NCBI GenBank assembly: GCA_017465225.1
Contig: JAFTWQ010000006.1
Span: forward strand, 35,509-99,508
Direction of reading: 5' to 3'
DNA: 64,000 nt
DNA from: Bacteroidales bacterium
Lineage (GTDB): Bacteria; Bacteroidota; Bacteroidia; Bacteroidales; UBA932
The position numbers and the translations under genes were made by a program. Of this stretch, positions 8,857 through 17,475 are shown one piece after another. Within the stretch, counting starts at the first letter, position 1; each line of letters begins with the position of its first letter. The notes under the pieces are model-generated. The model was not told the DNA's origin and ran no database searches. It saw only the letters and a list, made by a program, of their open reading frames with translations.

Positions 8857-9645
8857 TTAATCAAGTCTGAAAATGTATGTTATCGTTCCCTTCTGGATTG
8901 CAGGAGCATCTGCACTCATGTTGAATGTAGCCTTCAGCGCAGCCTTTCTTGCCTCCTGCCAGAGGGCCTTGTCCGTTACAGTGGTTCCTTCCGCACCGGC
9001 CACAGCTGTCTTTACGATTCCATACTGGTCTACGGTAATCTCGACCACCACCTTGCCGGATGCCTGGATGTCATATGTGGGCTTCGGAAGAGAACCTACG
9101 ATGTTTCTTCCCGCCAGCTTCGCATTAGGCTCACCGGCAGTCTCTCCGGTCTTTGTGTTGCCCTGCGCATGTCCGGCCTTGAGAGCATCGCTGACTTCAT
9201 GGGCTGTCTGCGCCGCCAGCGTGTCCTTCTGGGTCTTGTTGTCCGCTGCAGAGAAGAGGGCCCTGCGGTCTATCTCCTTCTTGCGCTCCGGTTCCTTCAC
9301 ATCCACGTCGCCGAAATCGTCCACAGTAGCTTCAGGAGCCTCATTGCTCTTCGTGCCGACATGCTGTGCCTCGGACTGCTGCACGAGGTTGATGTCCTTT
9401 GACGGATCCGGATTGACCGCTCTCGGCCTTGTCCCGTCCCATGTCTGCTTCGGCCTCTGGAGCTCCGGCTCGTCGAACTCGATGAGGATCTGCTCCCTTT
9501 CAGGCGGTGGCGGAACCAGATAGGTGAATCCCATCATGAAGCAGCATGCAAGGATGACAAGGTGTGCAGACACCGTAAGGGCGACACCTGTCACCCTCGA
9601 TTTCTTTTCCTGTCTTTCCCTTTCTCTGAGATACTGCTCTGCCAT
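8857..9645 (-). CDS. tonB: TonB-family energy transducer
   Basis: TonB carries energy from the ExbB-ExbD proton channel to outer-membrane TonB-dependent receptors. It has a short basic cytoplasmic start, one membrane helix at residues 19-43, then PPPPERE and a charged periplasmic linker. The TonB C-terminal domain (about 180-262) contains the typical GKVVVEITVDQYGIV and a conserved ending. It lacks the long Pro-Lys repeats of enteric TonB, as is common in Bacteroidetes. It follows exbD by 10 bp, so the order exbB-exbD-tonB forms one operon. The SusC protein in this window is a plausible client. Confidence 0.9.
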   Translation of the reverse strand: MAEQYLRERERQEKKSRVTGVALTVSAHLVILACCFMMGFTYLVPPPPEREQILIEFDEPELQRPKQTWDGTRPRAVNPDPSKDINLVQQSEAQHVGTKSNEAPEATVDDFGDVDVKEPERKKEIDRRALFSAADNKTQKDTLAAQTAHEVSDALKAGHAQGNTKTGETAGEPNAKLAGRNIVGSLPKPTYDIQASGKVVVEITVDQYGIVKTAVAGAEGTTVTDKALWQEARKAALKATFNMSADAPAIQKGTITYIFRLD

Positions 9646-9655
9646 ATCCGCTTTC

Positions 9656-10069
9656 CTATTCCGGCGATGTCGCCATGATTACCTTGTAATGATTCCTTTT
9701 CGCAATGTTCATCACTGCCACGACCTCCCTGATCGGAACGGTCTCGTCCGCATAGATCGAGAATGTCGGATCCTCCTCTGTCTGGAGAAGCTCGATGAGC
9801 TCGTCTTCGATAAGGTCGAATCTTATCGGGGTCTCGTCACCGTTGATGTGGTATGAGAAATTGTCCGTGTCCTGCCAATGCTTGATAGATACGCTCACTG
9901 TAGCCTTTGCCGAAACCTGGCCTGTGCTCTTCGGAAGGAGGAGCTTGAGGGCGTTAGGGTTGATCAGCGTCGAGGTCACCAGGAAGAAGATGAGCAGGAG
10001 GAACACGATGTCGGTCATTGACGACATCGAGAAGCCTGAATCTACCTTTGTTGTCCTTTTGATTGCCAT
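9656..10069 (-). CDS. exbD: ExbD/TolR-family biopolymer transport protein
   Basis: This is the stator subunit of a proton-driven channel that works with ExbB and TonB. It is 137 residues long with a single membrane helix (about 18-38). The essential membrane aspartate is D20 in SMTDIVFLLL. The rest is a small periplasmic domain. A GGAGACAGG ribosome site precedes the ATG. It sits between exbB (12 bp upstream) and tonB (10 bp downstream). Confidence 0.93.
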   Translation of the reverse strand: MAIKRTTKVDSGFSMSSMTDIVFLLLIFFLVTSTLINPNALKLLLPKSTGQVSAKATVSVSIKHWQDTDNFSYHINGDETPIRFDLIEDELIELLQTEEDPTFSIYADETVPIREVVAVMNIAKRNHYKVIMATSPE

Positions 10070-10081
10070 TTTCCTGTCTCC

Positions 10082-10780
10082 TTATCTGCCTGCAGGCTCG
10101 TGAAGCATGTCGATGAATTCGATTGTTGTGCTCTCCATCTTGAACACGAGGTTCGAGATCTGTGAGGTGAGGAAGTTGTATCCGAAGTATGCGATGATAC
10201 CGACGAAGAGACCGCCTACGGTTGTAACCATGGCCTCATAGATACCTCCCGAGAGAAGCGTGATGTCGATGTTGTTGCCTGCGGTCGACATTCTGAAGAA
10301 TGCCTGGATCATACCTGAGACGGTACCGAGGAATCCGATCATCGGCGCTCCACCGGCGATTGTCGCAAGCATAGGAAGGCCCTTCTCAAGCCTTGCAACC
10401 TCTACATTGCCCATGTTCTCTACTGCCGCCTGGATGTCAGGAAGCGGTCTTCCGATCCTCTCGATTCCCTTCTCGACGAGTCTTGCGACCGGAGAGTCAT
10501 ACTTCTCGCAGAGAGCGAGAGCAGACTTGATCTTTCCCTCGTGGATAAGGTCATGGATGTCCTTCATGAAGTTCTTGTCGATGTTTCCGGCCTTGCGGAT
10601 CATCCACCACTTGTTTCCGAAGATGTAGATCGCGATGATCGAAAGGATAAGGAGGACGATCATGAGCCAGCCACCCTTCATCGCCATTTCGATAAGAGAG
10701 AAATTCATCTCCTGCGAAACCGGTGCCGCAGGAGCAAGTGCCGTCGTGTCGACGGCTGCCTGTAGAAGATTGAAAAGCAT
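10082..10780 (-). CDS. exbB: ExbB/TolQ/MotA-family proton channel protein
   Basis: This is the pentameric proton-channel subunit of the TonB energising complex. It has 232 residues with three predicted membrane helices, near 37-58, 130-155 and 175-200. The conserved GTVSGMIQAF and the following TTVGGLFVGI match the MotA/TolQ/ExbB family. It is the first gene of exbB-exbD-tonB, 63 nt after a -7 box. The N-terminal leader before the first helix is longer than in E. coli ExbB, as usual in Bacteroidetes. Confidence 0.93.
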   Translation of the reverse strand: MLFNLLQAAVDTTALAPAAPVSQEMNFSLIEMAMKGGWLMIVLLILSIIAIYIFGNKWWMIRKAGNIDKNFMKDIHDLIHEGKIKSALALCEKYDSPVARLVEKGIERIGRPLPDIQAAVENMGNVEVARLEKGLPMLATIAGGAPMIGFLGTVSGMIQAFFRMSTAGNNIDITLLSGGIYEAMVTTVGGLFVGIIAYFGYNFLTSQISNLVFKMESTTIEFIDMLHEPAGR

Positions 10781-10843
10781 AGTATTTTACGGTCTTTTTA
10801 ATTATCGTTTTCGGGTCTCGTTTCGCATACGCGCGAAATCGTG

Positions 10844-10851
10844 CAAAATTA
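10844..10851 (-). promoter_or_regulatory. -7 box (TAATTTTG) for the exbB operon
   Basis: On the minus strand the bases read TAATTTTG, matching TAnnTTTG, 63 nt upstream of the exbB ATG. A TTTG lies about 25 nt further upstream. Confidence 0.6.
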
Positions 10852-10876
10852 GTCAAAAATTCGGGAATACTCAAAT

Positions 10877-11653
10877 TTATTTGTACGCTGCACCGCTGAA
10901 GAAAAGAGCCTTGCCCGGTACGGAACTGCCGGCGTCCGATCTCGTGCCGTTGGCGATGAGCTCCGCTATCCATTCCGGAGAACGCTTTCCGCGGCCCACC
11001 TCGACCAGCGAACCGACCACGGCCCTGACCATGTTCCTGAGGAAGCGGTTCGCCTTGATCCTGAACACGATATAGTCCCCATCCCTGTATGGATATCCCA
11101 TGAGATCCACATGCGCCGGACGGTAGAGGCTCCATCCGGCTTCGGTCACCGTGCAAATCGATGTGGCGTTGTTTCCTCCTGTCTTCTCGAAGCAGCTGAA
11201 GTCGTGTTCCCCCAAAAGATGTGCCGCGGCTTCATTCATTCTTCCGATATCCAACGGATAACGCATCCTGTATGAGAATTTCTCGCAGAAAGGGTCCTTG
11301 CAGAAGTGGATGAAATAGTGATATTCTCTCGAACGGGCGTCAAATCTTGCATGAAAGTCTTCAGATGTCTCCGAAACTTCGTGTACGGCCACTTCACGAG
11401 GCAGGATGGCATTTAATTTGTAGCAGAGTTGCGCCGCATCGATCCTGACTTCGTCAGGGATTTCGAAATGAGCGATATAGTTTATGGCGTTGACTTCAGA
11501 GTCTGTCCTGCCGGCACCAGTGACCTGGATTTCCGAGCCTGTGAGTGTCCTCAAGGCCTTTTCCAGATCGCCCTGTACGGTGCGGTCGTTGTTCTGGATC
11601 TGCCAGCCGCAGAAGGCGCTGCCGTCATATGAAAGCCTGATAATGTATCGCAT
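10877..11653 (-). CDS. truA: tRNA pseudouridine(38-40) synthase TruA
   Basis: TruA modifies uridines 38-40 in the anticodon stem of many tRNAs. From the ATG at 11653 the protein is 258 residues, normal for the family, and begins MRYIIRLSYDGSAFCGWQ, the typical TruA start. The catalytic aspartate is D51 in GAGRTDSEV. The later RFLRNMVRAVVG is the conserved second motif. An upstream in-frame start at 11701 would place the -7 box inside the coding region, so I reject it. It is divergent from moxR, with facing promoters in a 59-bp gap. Confidence 0.95.
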   Translation of the reverse strand: MRYIIRLSYDGSAFCGWQIQNNDRTVQGDLEKALRTLTGSEIQVTGAGRTDSEVNAINYIAHFEIPDEVRIDAAQLCYKLNAILPREVAVHEVSETSEDFHARFDARSREYHYFIHFCKDPFCEKFSYRMRYPLDIGRMNEAAAHLLGEHDFSCFEKTGGNNATSICTVTEAGWSLYRPAHVDLMGYPYRDGDYIVFRIKANRFLRNMVRAVVGSLVEVGRGKRSPEWIAELIANGTRSDAGSSVPGKALFFSGAAYK

Positions 11654-11668
11654 ATTGCAAAAAATGAG

Positions 11669-11676
11669 TAATTTTG
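11669..11676 (+). promoter_or_regulatory. -7 box (TAATTTTG) for the moxR-bat operon
   Basis: TAATTTTG lies 36 nt before the moxR ATG in the truA-moxR divergent gap. It overlaps the leader of truA, so the two transcripts may influence one another. Confidence 0.6.
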
Positions 11677-11689
11677 TAGGTTTAAAATG

Positions 11690-11697
11690 CAAAAATA
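11690..11697 (-). promoter_or_regulatory. -7 box (TATTTTTG) for truA
   Basis: On the minus strand TATTTTTG lies 36 nt upstream of the truA ATG at 11653, about 14 nt from the opposing moxR box. Confidence 0.55.
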
Positions 11698-11712
11698 TCA
11701 AAAATCATATTT

Positions 11713-12705
11713 ATGGAGAGCATAAACATCAAAGAATTGAATGACCGCATCCAGAGAGAAAGCTCTTTTGTGGACATCCTTACGATGGAGATGAACAAGG
11801 TCATCGTGGGACAGAAACACCTCGTGGAGAATCTCCTGATCGGCCTTCTGGCCAACGGACATATCCTTCTCGAGGGTGTGCCCGGTCTTGCAAAGACATT
11901 GGCCATCAATACCTTGTCCCAGGCTGTAGACTCAAAGTTCAGCCGTATCCAGTTCACTCCGGACCTTCTTCCTGCAGACGTGCTCGGTACCCTCATCTAC
12001 TCACAGAAGAGCGAGCAGTTCCAGATCAAGAAAGGCCCGGTTTTCGCTAATTTCGTGCTTGCGGACGAGATCAACCGTTCGCCTGCAAAGGTGCAGTCGG
12101 CTCTTCTCGAGGCCATGCAGGAGAGACAGGTGACCATCGGTGACGAGACATTCCCGCTCCCGCAGCCTTTCCTCGTGATGGCGACACAGAACCCGATCGA
12201 GCAGGAAGGTACATATCCGCTTCCGGAGGCGCAGCTCGACCGTTTCATGCTTAAGGTGGTCGTGACATATCCGAAGAAGGACGAGGAACGCAGGATCATC
12301 CGCATGAACAACAGCGGCGAATTCCCTAAGGCTCAGCCGGTTCTCAAGCCGGAGGACATCGTGAGGGCACGTGAGGTTGTGAAGGATGTTTACATGGATG
12401 AGAAGATCGAGAGATACATCGTGGACATCGTCTATGCGACCCGTACACCGCAGGACTACAACCTCGGAAAGATCGCGAATTTCATTTCATACGGAGCGTC
12501 GCCACGTGCCAGCATCTCGCTTGCGATGGCAGCGAAGGCATATGCATTCATCAAGAGAAGGGGATATGTGATTCCTGAGGATGTACGTGCCGTATGCTAT
12601 GAGGTGCTCCGCCACCGTATCGGCCTTACCTATGAGGCAGAGGCGGAGAACATGACCACTGACCAGATCATTTCTGAAATCATCAATGCTGTAGAAGTTC
12701 CATAA
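11713..12705 (+). CDS. MoxR-family AAA+ ATPase of the Bat operon
   Basis: MoxR ATPases act as chaperones that mature or activate von Willebrand factor A (vWA) proteins. The 330-residue protein has the MoxR Walker A variant GVPGLAKT (55-62), Walker B ADE at 117-119 and the helical lid. It heads an eight-gene co-directional run. The stop codon overlaps the next ATG (TAATG). Two vWA proteins in the same operon (BatA and BatB) are the likely clients. Confidence 0.92.
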   Translation: MESINIKELNDRIQRESSFVDILTMEMNKVIVGQKHLVENLLIGLLANGHILLEGVPGLAKTLAINTLSQAVDSKFSRIQFTPDLLPADVLGTLIYSQKSEQFQIKKGPVFANFVLADEINRSPAKVQSALLEAMQERQVTIGDETFPLPQPFLVMATQNPIEQEGTYPLPEAQLDRFMLKVVVTYPKKDEERRIIRMNNSGEFPKAQPVLKPEDIVRAREVVKDVYMDEKIERYIVDIVYATRTPQDYNLGKIANFISYGASPRASISLAMAAKAYAFIKRRGYVIPEDVRAVCYEVLRHRIGLTYEAEAENMTTDQIISEIINAVEVP

Positions 12706-13595
12706 TGGGAGAAATGAGTGCAAACGACCTTCTGAAAAAGGTCAGGAAGATAGAGATCAAGACCAGGGCGCTTTCGCACCAGATCTTTGCAGGAGAATAC
12801 CATTCGGCCTTCAAGGGCCGCGGTATGGCCTTCAGCGAAGTGCGCGAGTACCAGTATGGGGATGATGTGCGCAATATGGACTGGAATGTCACTGCGCGCA
12901 TGCGTTCGCCGTATGTGAAGGTCTTTGAAGAGGAGAGAGAGCTGACCGTCGTGCTTCTGGTCGATGTCAGCCGCTCGAGACTTTTCGGAACCGTGGGCAC
13001 AAGCAGGAAGGACATGCTTGCCGAAATCGCGGCGGTTCTTTCATTTTCGGCCATAATCAACAACGACAAGGTCGGAGCTCTCTTCTTCAGCGACAAGGTC
13101 GAGAAATTCATCCCGCCGAAGAAAGGCCGCAGCCATCTGCTCCATATCATCAGGGAGATCATCGAGTTCGAGCCGTCATCTGACGGTACCGACATTTCGG
13201 AGGCATTGCGTTATCTGACGAATGCGATAAAGAAGAAATGTGCAGCATTCCTTCTTTCCGACATGCTCGATGTCAATAAGGATGGAAGCCCGCGATATGA
13301 AGAGGCGTTGAAGGTTGCTGTCAACAGGCATGACCTTTCGGTGATCGAGGTCTTTGACCCTCGCGAAAGGAGCATTCCGAATGTCGGCCTGGTCCACATA
13401 AAGGACTCCGAGACCGGCAAGGCGGCATGGGTGAACACTTCAGACAGGAAGATGAGGCAGGCATATGAGGAATGGTTCCGTAATGTGGAGCAGACCTCCA
13501 GCCGTCTTTTCATGAAATATAATGTCGACAAGGTCAGCATCGCACTTGACGATGACTATGTCAAGGGACTTATGGCCTTGTTTAAAAACAGATAG
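12705..13595 (+). CDS. DUF58 domain protein
   Basis: This 296-residue protein belongs to the DUF58 family, which is almost always encoded next to MoxR. The signature YQYGDDVRNMDWNVTARM is near residues 46-63. A vWA-like segment follows (LLVDVSRSRLFG). No signal peptide or membrane helix is visible, so it is probably cytoplasmic. Its start overlaps the moxR stop, and the next gene starts 6 bp after its end. The molecular role is unknown; the Bat operon is tied to envelope stress and aerotolerance in Bacteroides. Confidence 0.9.
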   Translation: MGEMSANDLLKKVRKIEIKTRALSHQIFAGEYHSAFKGRGMAFSEVREYQYGDDVRNMDWNVTARMRSPYVKVFEEERELTVVLLVDVSRSRLFGTVGTSRKDMLAEIAAVLSFSAIINNDKVGALFFSDKVEKFIPPKKGRSHLLHIIREIIEFEPSSDGTDISEALRYLTNAIKKKCAAFLLSDMLDVNKDGSPRYEEALKVAVNRHDLSVIEVFDPRERSIPNVGLVHIKDSETGKAAWVNTSDRKMRQAYEEWFRNVEQTSSRLFMKYNVDKVSIALDDDYVKGLMALFKNR

Positions 13596-13601
13596 TAGTT
13601 T

Positions 13602-14675
13602 ATGCGTAATGCATTGATATACTTGATGATGCTTCTTTGCATGGCTCCGCTTTCCGCACAGGAGGCGGATACGCTTGCCGGGCATGGGGCAGACTCTTCA
13701 GAGGTGCTCCCGAAAGGCAGGCTGATACCTGTGAAGGGGGCGTTCCTCCAGCAGCTGCAGGAAAGGGACTCGGTCCTTATCGCCGATCAGCTGCTTTACG
13801 GATTCGAACTTGACGGAGTGCTCGAGGGAACTCAGCTTGTTCTTCCGGAACTTCCGCAGAAGCAGGATTACAGGCTAATGTATCTTTCTCCGTGGAGGAT
13901 GGATACGCTCAAGGTCACGAAGCAGGGGAAGGATCAGCCGCGTCTGATGGACCTCAAGGGAAGCGTGGTGATATCTTCCTTTGAAGAAGGTCTGTATGAA
14001 CTTCCGCAGATCGTGGTAGGAAGAATGACGGCCGACGGAGTGCTCGATACCCTTGTCTTCGACCCTATGCGTCTGGAAGTCAAGACGATGCCTGTGGATA
14101 CGGCGACATTCGTCCCTCACGACATAAAGGGACAGATCCGTTATCCGGTGACATTTGCGGAGGTTATGCCTTGGCTGGGACTCTTCTGGCTTTGCGCCAT
14201 GATCATCATTCTGACGGTCAGCCTTATCATCATGCACCGTCGCAGGAATGATCCCGCATTCGAGCATAAGGATCCGGCTCATATCGTCGCTTTGAGAAAG
14301 CTTGACCAGTATCGCGGCAACAGGATGTGGGCTCCGGAAAAGCAGAAGGCATTCTATTCGGGAGTCACCGATACATTGAGGGAGTATATCTCGGAAAGAT
14401 ATGGAATCGGTGCGATGGAGATGACTACAGCCGAACTTTTCGATGACCTGAAGGACACTGAAGTATCCAAGGAGCTTGCTTCAGAGCTCCGTGACCTGTT
14501 CGACAGGGCGGATTTCGTGAAGTTCGCGAAGTTTACGGCATCGGATGAGGATAATGCCGCAGCCCTGCCTGTCGCCGTGCGATTCGTGACGGAGACATAT
14601 CAGGCAGACGTGGAAAGTGAAACTCCTGTCATGCCGAGCGAAGTCGAGACATCTAAAAATGGAGGGCAGGAGTGA
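13602..14675 (+). CDS. Bat-operon membrane protein of unknown function (DUF4381-like position)
   Basis: This 357-residue protein has a signal peptide (1-19, ending LSAQ), a periplasmic region to about 188, one membrane helix (190-212) and a cytoplasmic helical domain (220-340). The topology and position between DUF58 and BatA match the small unnamed protein of other Bacteroidetes Bat operons. The last residues PVMPSEVETSKNGGQE are encoded partly by a repeat arm (14628-14654) found elsewhere between genes. The stop overlaps the batA ATG (TGATG). The exact function is unknown. Confidence 0.8.
   Translation: MRNALIYLMMLLCMAPLSAQEADTLAGHGADSSEVLPKGRLIPVKGAFLQQLQERDSVLIADQLLYGFELDGVLEGTQLVLPELPQKQDYRLMYLSPWRMDTLKVTKQGKDQPRLMDLKGSVVISSFEEGLYELPQIVVGRMTADGVLDTLVFDPMRLEVKTMPVDTATFVPHDIKGQIRYPVTFAEVMPWLGLFWLCAMIIILTVSLIIMHRRRNDPAFEHKDPAHIVALRKLDQYRGNRMWAPEKQKAFYSGVTDTLREYISERYGIGAMEMTTAELFDDLKDTEVSKELASELRDLFDRADFVKFAKFTASDEDNAAALPVAVRFVTETYQADVESETPVMPSEVETSKNGGQE
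14628..14654. repeat. Single arm of a dispersed palindromic repeat, inside the coding end of the upstream Bat gene
   Basis: GTCATGCCGAGCGAAGTCGA followed by GACATCT resembles the GTCATYCTGAGC...GATCT arms near groES, groEL and udk/asnS. Here it is translated as part of the C-terminus just before the stop codon. Only one arm is present. Confidence 0.6.
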
Positions 14676-15661
14676 TGTTTTTTGAGTATCCGGAACTTTT
14701 ATGGCTTCTTGTGATACCGGCTCTGCTGGTATTGCACTACATATACCTTGAGATCTCGGAAAGACATCCTCATCTGAGGGTTTCCACTTCGGTGCCATGG
14801 ATGGCTTCGGGCCGTTCGGTAATGGCATTGATGCGCCATGTGCCCTTCCTGTTGAGGATCTTCGCCTTGTCGATGATAATAGTGGCGATAGCGCGTCCGC
14901 GTTCGTCCGAGGAAATGGAAAGGATTGATACCGAGGGTATTGACATCATTCTTGCAATGGACGTATCCACATCTATGCTGGCCCGCGACCTTACTCCGGA
15001 CCGAATCAGCGCATCGAAGGATATCGCGATCGAATTCATTGCGCAGCGTCCTACTGACAGAATGGGAATCGTCGTGTTTGCGGGGGAGAGCTTCACACAG
15101 TGTCCTCTCACTACCGACCGTGCTACACTGATAAATCTGATGAAGGAAGTCCAGACCGATCTCATCGAGGACGGTACGGCTATAGGAAACGGTCTTGCGA
15201 CTGCCGTTGCGCGTATGAAGGATTCCGATGCGAAGAGTCGTGTTGTGATCCTGCTTACTGACGGTGTCAACAACAGGGGAGAGATTTCCCCGCAGATGGC
15301 GGCCGAGATTGCGAAGACATATGGCGTACGAGTCTATACCATCGGTGTGGGAAAGGAAGGAATGGCTCCATATCCGGTAATGACCCCATGGGGAGTCGAG
15401 GTGCAGAATGTGAAGGTGGAGATCGACGAGGCGCTTCTTGCAGAGATCGCCGAGTCGACGGGAGGCCGTTATTTCAGGGCAACCGACAATACGAAGCTTG
15501 CCGAGATCTACAGCGAGATCAACAAGATGGAGAAGGCCCGTACGACTGTGGACAGCTTCCCTATTTATAAGGAACTTTTCGGAAGATATGCGCTGCTCGC
15601 TCTGATCGCCGTTCTTCTGGAACTTGTGTTTAACTGGTTTGTAATAAGGAGGTTGCCATGA
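14675..15661 (+). CDS. batA: BatA, von Willebrand factor A membrane protein
   Basis: BatA is one of two vWA proteins in the Bacteroides aerotolerance operon. Counted from the ATG at 14675 it has 328 residues: an N-terminal membrane helix near 8-22, a second near 55-73, a vWA domain with MIDAS D96-x-S98-x-S100 and a downstream TDGVNN, and a C-terminal helix near 305-322. A GTG codon at 14672 is an alternative start one residue longer. Its stop overlaps the batB ATG by four bases (ATGA). A periplasmic or membrane-face complex with BatB and the TPR protein BatC is expected. Confidence 0.93.
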   Translation: MFFEYPELLWLLVIPALLVLHYIYLEISERHPHLRVSTSVPWMASGRSVMALMRHVPFLLRIFALSMIIVAIARPRSSEEMERIDTEGIDIILAMDVSTSMLARDLTPDRISASKDIAIEFIAQRPTDRMGIVVFAGESFTQCPLTTDRATLINLMKEVQTDLIEDGTAIGNGLATAVARMKDSDAKSRVVILLTDGVNNRGEISPQMAAEIAKTYGVRVYTIGVGKEGMAPYPVMTPWGVEVQNVKVEIDEALLAEIAESTGGRYFRATDNTKLAEIYSEINKMEKARTTVDSFPIYKELFGRYALLALIAVLLELVFNWFVIRRLP

Positions 15662-16662
15662 TAAATTTTGCTAATGCCCAATATCTTCTGCTTCTCCTTC
15701 TGATCCCGTTCTTCTTCGTCATCCAGGCCGTGGTCCTGAAGGTGCGCAGGAACAGGCTCAGGAAGTTCGGTGACGAGGCTCTGGTAAGCAGGCTGATGCC
15801 TTCTTATTCCAAGGCCAAGACATGGGTGCGTCTGGTGCTCTTTTCTCTCGGTTTCTTCTTTTTTGTGATCGGACTTTCCAGACCGCAGATCGGAGCCAAG
15901 CTTAAGGAACATGAGACCAAGGGTGCGGAGATCATGATAGTTCTCGACGTGTCCAATTCCATGCTTGCGGAGGATTATTCTCCGAACAGGCTTGACCGTG
16001 CCAAGCTGGCGATATCGAGACTGGTGGACAAGCTCCGTGACGACCGTATAGGACTTATAGTGTTTGCGGGAAATTCATTCGTCCAGCTTCCTATTACGAC
16101 GGATTATGTGTCGGCGAAGATGTTCCTCGGATCCATATCGACAGAGTCGGTTCCTGTCCAGGGAACGGCAATCGGTGATGCGATCAATACCGCGATGCGA
16201 AGCTTCAGCGCCCAGAGCGAGAAGAGCCGTGCAATCATCGTTATTACGGATGGTGAGAATCATGAGGATGATCCGGTTGAGGCTGCAAGGCAGGCTGCGG
16301 AGATGGGTGTACGTGTGTTTACGATCGGAGTCGGATCGCCGGAGGGAAAGCCTATCCCTATGGACGGGGAGCTTCTGAAGGACAAGGATGGGGAGATTGT
16401 GGTGACAAGGCTGGATGAGGCTGTGCTTCAGGATGTTGCGGCAGCCGGAAACGGTGTGTATGTGAGGGCAGGAAACAGTGAGTTCGGATTGAATCCTATC
16501 ATTGATGATATAAAGAAGATGGATGATGAGAAATATAATTCCATCGTGTTCGAGGAGTATGATGAGCAGTTCATGTATTTCTTCGGGTTTGCGTTGTTCT
16601 TCTTTGTGATTGAGATGCTGGTAGGAGACAGGAGGTCAAGGAGACATTTGTTTAAACGTTGA
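15658..16662 (+). CDS. batB: BatB, von Willebrand factor A membrane protein
   Basis: BatB is the second vWA protein of the operon, with 334 residues. Membrane helices lie near 9-27 and 57-75. The vWA MIDAS residues are D97, S99 and S101 in LDVSNSM, followed by TDGENH. A final helix near 305-322 precedes a basic tail. The architecture is the same as BatA, consistent with an old duplication. It overlaps batA by four bases and is followed after 44 bp by batC. Confidence 0.93.
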   Translation: MINFANAQYLLLLLLIPFFFVIQAVVLKVRRNRLRKFGDEALVSRLMPSYSKAKTWVRLVLFSLGFFFFVIGLSRPQIGAKLKEHETKGAEIMIVLDVSNSMLAEDYSPNRLDRAKLAISRLVDKLRDDRIGLIVFAGNSFVQLPITTDYVSAKMFLGSISTESVPVQGTAIGDAINTAMRSFSAQSEKSRAIIVITDGENHEDDPVEAARQAAEMGVRVFTIGVGSPEGKPIPMDGELLKDKDGEIVVTRLDEAVLQDVAAAGNGVYVRAGNSEFGLNPIIDDIKKMDDEKYNSIVFEEYDEQFMYFFGFALFFFVIEMLVGDRRSRRHLFKR

Positions 16663-16706
16663 TTATCTGCCACTTACGATTACAAGGCATACAATCAGGA
16701 GTGTAA

Positions 16707-17474
16707 ATGTATATTATGAAGCAGTATAGATATATAATATTGGTTGCCGTCACTTTTTTAATGGGGGTGAGCGCAATGGCGCAGGTGGACAAGAAGGATG
16801 TGAGGAGAGGTAACCGTGACTTCAGGAAGGAGAATTTCAGGGAGGCTGAAATCGACTACAGGAAGGCATTGGTGAAGGACTCAATGTCGGTAGCGGCGAA
16901 CTACAACCTGGCATCCACCCTTTACAGGGAGGGTGACTATGCCCAGGCCATGCAGACTCTTGAGAGGGTGAAGGATGTGGCTCCGATGTCTCCGGCATCG
17001 GCTGATTATTATTTCAATCTGGGTGATGCGGCTCTGCAGCAGCAGGACTATCAGAAGGCTGTGGAGGCTTTCGGAGAGTCCCTGATACGCAGGCCTGACG
17101 ACCTGCAGGCAAAGGAGAATTTCATCTATGCGAAGAAGAAGCTTCAGGACCAGCAGCAGAATCAGCAGAACCAGAACAACGATCAGAATCAGGATAACCA
17201 GGACAATCAGGATCAGAACGACCAGAACCGGAATGATGATCAGAACAATCAGGATCAGCAGAATGATCAGGACAAGAATGATCAGAATCAGGACCAGAAC
17301 CAGGATCAGAATGACCAGCCGCAGCAGTCTCAGGGACAGCAGCCGAAGATAAGCCCTCAGGCTGCCCAGCAGATGCTTCAGGCTATCCAGGCGAAGGAAA
17401 AGGAGACGCAGGACAAGGTCAACAAGCAGAAGGCGGAAGCCTTGAAGTCAAGACAGAAGGAGAAGAATTGGTAA
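16707..17474 (+). CDS. batC: BatC, TPR protein with Gln/Asn/Asp-rich segment
   Basis: BatC is a periplasmic tetratricopeptide protein of the aerotolerance operon. It has a signal peptide (about 1-25, ending AMAQ) and three TPR-like units from about 28 to 145. A low-complexity stretch of Asp, Gln and Asn runs from about 150 to 215, followed by a charged helical end. AGGAG lies at good spacing before the ATG at 16707. batD starts 1 bp after its stop. TPRs suggest a scaffold for BatA and BatB. Confidence 0.9.
   Translation: MYIMKQYRYIILVAVTFLMGVSAMAQVDKKDVRRGNRDFRKENFREAEIDYRKALVKDSMSVAANYNLASTLYREGDYAQAMQTLERVKDVAPMSPASADYYFNLGDAALQQQDYQKAVEAFGESLIRRPDDLQAKENFIYAKKKLQDQQQNQQNQNNDQNQDNQDNQDQNDQNRNDDQNNQDQQNDQDKNDQNQDQNQDQNDQPQQSQGQQPKISPQAAQQMLQAIQAKEKETQDKVNKQKAEALKSRQKEKNW
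17150..17340 (+). repeat. Low-complexity CAG/GAT/AAC repeats encoding a Q/N/D-rich segment of BatC
   Basis: Short imperfect units such as CAGGATCAGAAT repeat for about 190 bp in the coding frame. Copy number may vary between strains; the units are too short and too degenerate for a CRISPR array. Confidence 0.75.
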
Positions 17475-17475
17475 T

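Noticed and set aside
17150-17340. CRISPR-like short repeats
   Set aside because: The units are in the batC reading frame, have no regular spacers and encode a Q/N/D-rich segment.
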